From contig JAUWYD010000045.1 in NCBI GenBank assembly GCA_030616025.1, forward strand, positions 1 through 7,742: a stretch of 7,742 nt of DNA, given 5' to 3'. Each line of letters opens with the position of its first letter. The stretch's first letter is position 1. The notes under the pieces were generated by a model that had not been told where the DNA came from, did no database searches, and saw nothing but the letters and a program-made list of their open reading frames with translations. A program made the translations under genes and the position numbers. This DNA comes from Chloroflexota bacterium (GTDB lineage Bacteria; Chloroflexota; Anaerolineae; UBA7937; B3-Chlor). Below are positions 5,817 through 7,742 of the stretch, piece by piece.

Positions 5817-6767
5817 ATGAAGATCATGGTCACCGGAGGGGCCGGCTTCATTGGCAGCCATACTATTGATGCACTGTTGGAGCGGGGAGACGAGGTCGTC
5901 TGTGTAGACGACTTCAACGACTACTACAGCCCCCAGCGCAAGCGAGACAATCTGGCCACCGCGCTCACTTCGCCGTCCTTCAGGCTTCACGAGAGCGACA
6001 TCCGCGAATATCAAGAGATGGAGCGCATCTTCTCCAATGAAAAACCACAAAAGGTGATCCACCTCGCGGCCATGGCCGGGGTCCGCAACTCCGTGCAGTT
6101 TCCTGTCCTGTACGAGGAGGTCAATGTCAAAGGGACGCTGAACCTGTTGGAATTGGCCTCTCGGCATAGAGTTCGCAGCTTCATCCTCGCTTCCACGTCC
6201 TCCGTCTACGGGGCCAGCAAGGATATACCCTTCAAGGAGGACAACGCCGCTATTCGACCCTTGGCACCCTACCCGGCCACCAAGAGGGCCTGTGAACTGC
6301 TGGCCCACGTGTACCACCATCTTCATGGCCTGCACTGCACCGTCCTCCGCTTCTTCAGCGTCTACGGCCCGAGAGGAAGGCCGGACATGACCCCCTATCT
6401 GTTCACTGAGGCGATCTCACAGGATAAGCAAATAACCCTGTACGACGGAGGACGGCCCCAGCGCGACTGGACTTACGTCGAAGACGTGATTGACGGGGTG
6501 CTGGCGGCTGTGGAGGCCGACTGCGAGTACGAGATCATCAATCTGGGCAACTCCAAGCCGGTGGTCATGCGAGACTTCGTCAGTATCATCGAGGAGCTGC
6601 TGGGCCGAAGAGCGAAGATCATATCCCCTCCCCTTCCCCCCAGCGAACCCCCTCTGACCTGTGCCGATATCTCCAAAGCCCGTCGTCTGCTGGGCTACAG
6701 CCCCACGATGAGCGTGGAGGCGGGCATGCGTTCCTTCATCGAATGGTACGAGCAGGAGGTAGCCTGA
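5817..6767 (+). CDS. NAD-dependent epimerase, UDP-glucuronate 4-epimerase-like
   Basis: A 316-residue extended-SDR enzyme that would interconvert UDP-glucuronate and UDP-galacturonate, or a related nucleotide sugar, in the cytoplasm. It supplies building blocks for surface polysaccharides. Motifs in order: NAD-binding GGAGFIGSH (7-15), the dinucleotide-pocket segment VDDFNDYYSPQRKRDNL (30-46, close to the DNFNDYYDP form of UDP-glucuronate epimerases), HLAAMAGVRNSV (82-93), the catalytic threonine region ASTSSVYG (125-132, T127), YPATK (152-156, catalytic Y152 and K156), RFFSVYGPRGRPDM (178-191) and RDWTYVEDVIDGV (216-228). All catalytic residues are present and the length is normal. The ATG at 5817 has an AGAGGTGA site overlapping the upstream stop and gives the expected MKIMVTGG start. 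The GRPDM motif favours the uronate epimerase group over GalE; related 4,6-dehydratases or other epimerases are less likely. Confidence 0.88.
   Translation: MKIMVTGGAGFIGSHTIDALLERGDEVVCVDDFNDYYSPQRKRDNLATALTSPSFRLHESDIREYQEMERIFSNEKPQKVIHLAAMAGVRNSVQFPVLYEEVNVKGTLNLLELASRHRVRSFILASTSSVYGASKDIPFKEDNAAIRPLAPYPATKRACELLAHVYHHLHGLHCTVLRFFSVYGPRGRPDMTPYLFTEAISQDKQITLYDGGRPQRDWTYVEDVIDGVLAAVEADCEYEIINLGNSKPVVMRDFVSIIEELLGRRAKIISPPLPPSEPPLTCADISKARRLLGYSPTMSVEAGMRSFIEWYEQEVA
6754..6760 (+). promoter_or_regulatory. Strong ribosome binding site of the radical SAM gene
   Basis: AGGAGGT lies inside the last codons of the epimerase gene, 8 bases before the ATG at 6769. It indicates coupled translation and high expression of the radical SAM protein. 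Confidence 0.85.
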
Positions 6768-6768
6768 G

Positions 6769-7742
6769 ATGCTGGAACTCCTGCCCCAGCTGCCCCAGTA
6801 CATGGCCTTTCGTCGCCTGGGGAAGCCACGGCGCTACCCGTTCAACCTGGTGGTCAGCGTGACCTACCGCTGCAACTCCCGGTGCAAAACCTGCAACGTG
6901 TGGCAGAGGTCTGCCCAGGAGCTGACCACGGACGAGTGGCGAGCCATATTCTCCAGGATAGGAGAAACACCCTACTACCTCACTTTCAGCGGGGGAGAGC
7001 CCTTCCTCCGTGAAGACATCGTCGAAGTCGTGCGCGCCGGGTGTGACTTGTGTCAACCGGCAATAATCACTATCCCGACCAACGCCCTGTTGACTCGCGT
7101 TGTCCCCGAGAAGGTGGAGGAGATCCTCCAGGCTGCACAAGGAATTCCGGTGGGCATCAACGTGTCGCTGGACGGCGTCGGCCAGGAGCATGACGCGATC
7201 AGGGGGGTGGAAGGCAGCTATCAAAAGGCCCTGGAAACTTACCAAGCTCTGCGAGCTCTTGACTATCCCAATCTGACGCTGGGCATCCACACTGTAGTGT
7301 CGCGCTTCAATGTCCACCGCATTCCCGAGATCTATGAGGAGCTATGGAAACTAGAAGCCGACTCGTATATCAGTGAGATAGCTGAAGAGCGAGTCGAGTT
7401 GCATACCACGGGTATGGACATCAGCCCCTCTCCAGAGCAATACGCCAAGATCGCAGATTTCCTGACCGCCCACATCAAGAACGGCAGTTTCTCGGGCTTA
7501 GCCAGGATAACCCAGGCCTTCAGGATGCACTATTACGACCTGGCGAAGAGAATACTCTTCGAGGAGCGGCAAGTCATCCCCTGCTACGCTGGCTTCTCAT
7601 CGGCCCACATTGCCCCCGATGGCGACGTCTGGGCCTGTTGTACTCGAGCCGAACCTCTGGGGAATCTCAGGCAGACGGACTACGATCTGGCACCCATCTG
7701 GTTCGGCGAGCGAGCCGCGGCCGTGCGGCGCAGCATCGCTGC
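6769..7742 (+). CDS. Radical SAM/SPASM-like protein, partial (C-terminus beyond window end)
   Basis: 324 residues are visible, read from an ATG one base after the epimerase stop. The N-terminus leads into the 4Fe-4S binding motif TYRCNSRCKTCNVW (C35, C39, C42 in the CxxxCxxC spacing) and the SAM-binding FSGGEPFLRED (73-83). After it come strands TIPTNALLT and INVSLDGVGQEHDAIRG, all typical of the radical SAM barrel. Near the visible end, C272 and the pair C290-C291 in CYAGFSSAHIAPDGDVWACC (272-291) resemble a SPASM/Twitch auxiliary cluster domain. Such enzymes reductively cleave SAM to make a radical that modifies peptides, sugars or other small molecules; the substrate is unknown. No precursor peptide gene is seen upstream. 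As third gene of a methyltransferase-epimerase operon it most likely acts on a nucleotide-sugar-derived product, but a peptide substrate encoded beyond the window is possible. The end of the gene is missing, so further cluster cysteines cannot be counted. Confidence 0.93.
   Translation, partial: MLELLPQLPQYMAFRRLGKPRRYPFNLVVSVTYRCNSRCKTCNVWQRSAQELTTDEWRAIFSRIGETPYYLTFSGGEPFLREDIVEVVRAGCDLCQPAIITIPTNALLTRVVPEKVEEILQAAQGIPVGINVSLDGVGQEHDAIRGVEGSYQKALETYQALRALDYPNLTLGIHTVVSRFNVHRIPEIYEELWKLEADSYISEIAEERVELHTTGMDISPSPEQYAKIADFLTAHIKNGSFSGLARITQAFRMHYYDLAKRILFEERQVIPCYAGFSSAHIAPDGDVWACCTRAEPLGNLRQTDYDLAPIWFGERAAAVRRSIA

Noticed and set aside
5060..5917. 285-codon minus-strand open frame opposite the methyltransferase and epimerase start
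   Set aside because: It has no domain motif, spans two plus-strand genes and their coupled junction, and is best explained by codon bias of the sense strand.
6736..7317. 193-codon minus-strand open frame opposite the radical SAM gene
   Set aside because: The plus strand has unmistakable CxxxCxxC and GGEP motifs in the same DNA, and the antisense product has no recognisable feature.
1..7742. Defence system, mobile element or CRISPR array
   Set aside because: There is no nuclease, transposase, integrase, recombinase or Cas-like protein, no regularly spaced direct repeats, and no terminal inverted repeats.

Overview
The window is bacterial chromosome with dense, tightly packed genes, mostly clear Shine-Dalgarno sites and a GC content that looks to be in the high 50s. 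The gene mix (acyl-CoA dehydrogenase with an ETF beta subunit, a YtcJ-type amidohydrolase, a sugar epimerase with a radical SAM/SPASM protein) would fit an uncultured Chloroflexota-like or other Gram-positive-style soil or sediment bacterium. This is a guess from protein style; no marker gene is present. I see no rRNA, tRNA, CRISPR array, insertion sequence or phage gene, and no gene-free stretch longer than 300 bases.

The window has two divergent halves. The left half (1-4745) is all on the minus strand. In transcription order it holds a small secreted lipoprotein (4745-4335), an acyl-CoA dehydrogenase (4291-3125), an electron-transfer flavoprotein beta subunit (3109-2324), a metal-dependent amidohydrolase of the YtcJ class (2202-601) and a DMT/EamA-family membrane transporter (594 to the window edge, cut off). 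Gaps are 43, 15, 121 and 6 bases, so this reads as one operon or two closely linked ones. The dehydrogenase passes electrons to ETF, so that pair is a functional unit of acyl-CoA oxidation. The amidohydrolase and transporter look like a second unit that hydrolyses an amide-type compound and moves a small metabolite. The usual partner etfA is not next to etfB.

The right half (4973-7742) is on the plus strand: an unusual SAM-dependent methyltransferase, a UDP-glucuronate 4-epimerase-like SDR enzyme and a radical SAM protein with a SPASM-like C-terminal region, cut off by the window end. The three genes are 7 and 1 bases apart, and the ribosome binding sites of the second and third overlap the end of the preceding gene. 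They therefore form a translationally coupled operon. Nucleotide-sugar remodelling with methylation and radical chemistry suggests a surface-glycan or specialised-metabolite locus; the product cannot be named.

The 227-base region between the halves (4746-4972) carries two back-to-back sigma70-type promoters. Their -35 boxes form the arms of an inverted repeat, with the shared sequence TTGCA(A/C)GTG read outward on each strand. This symmetry, the orphan etfB and the methyltransferase with a non-standard glycine motif are the most notable things here. I did not find convincing evidence of a wholly new defence or mobile system.
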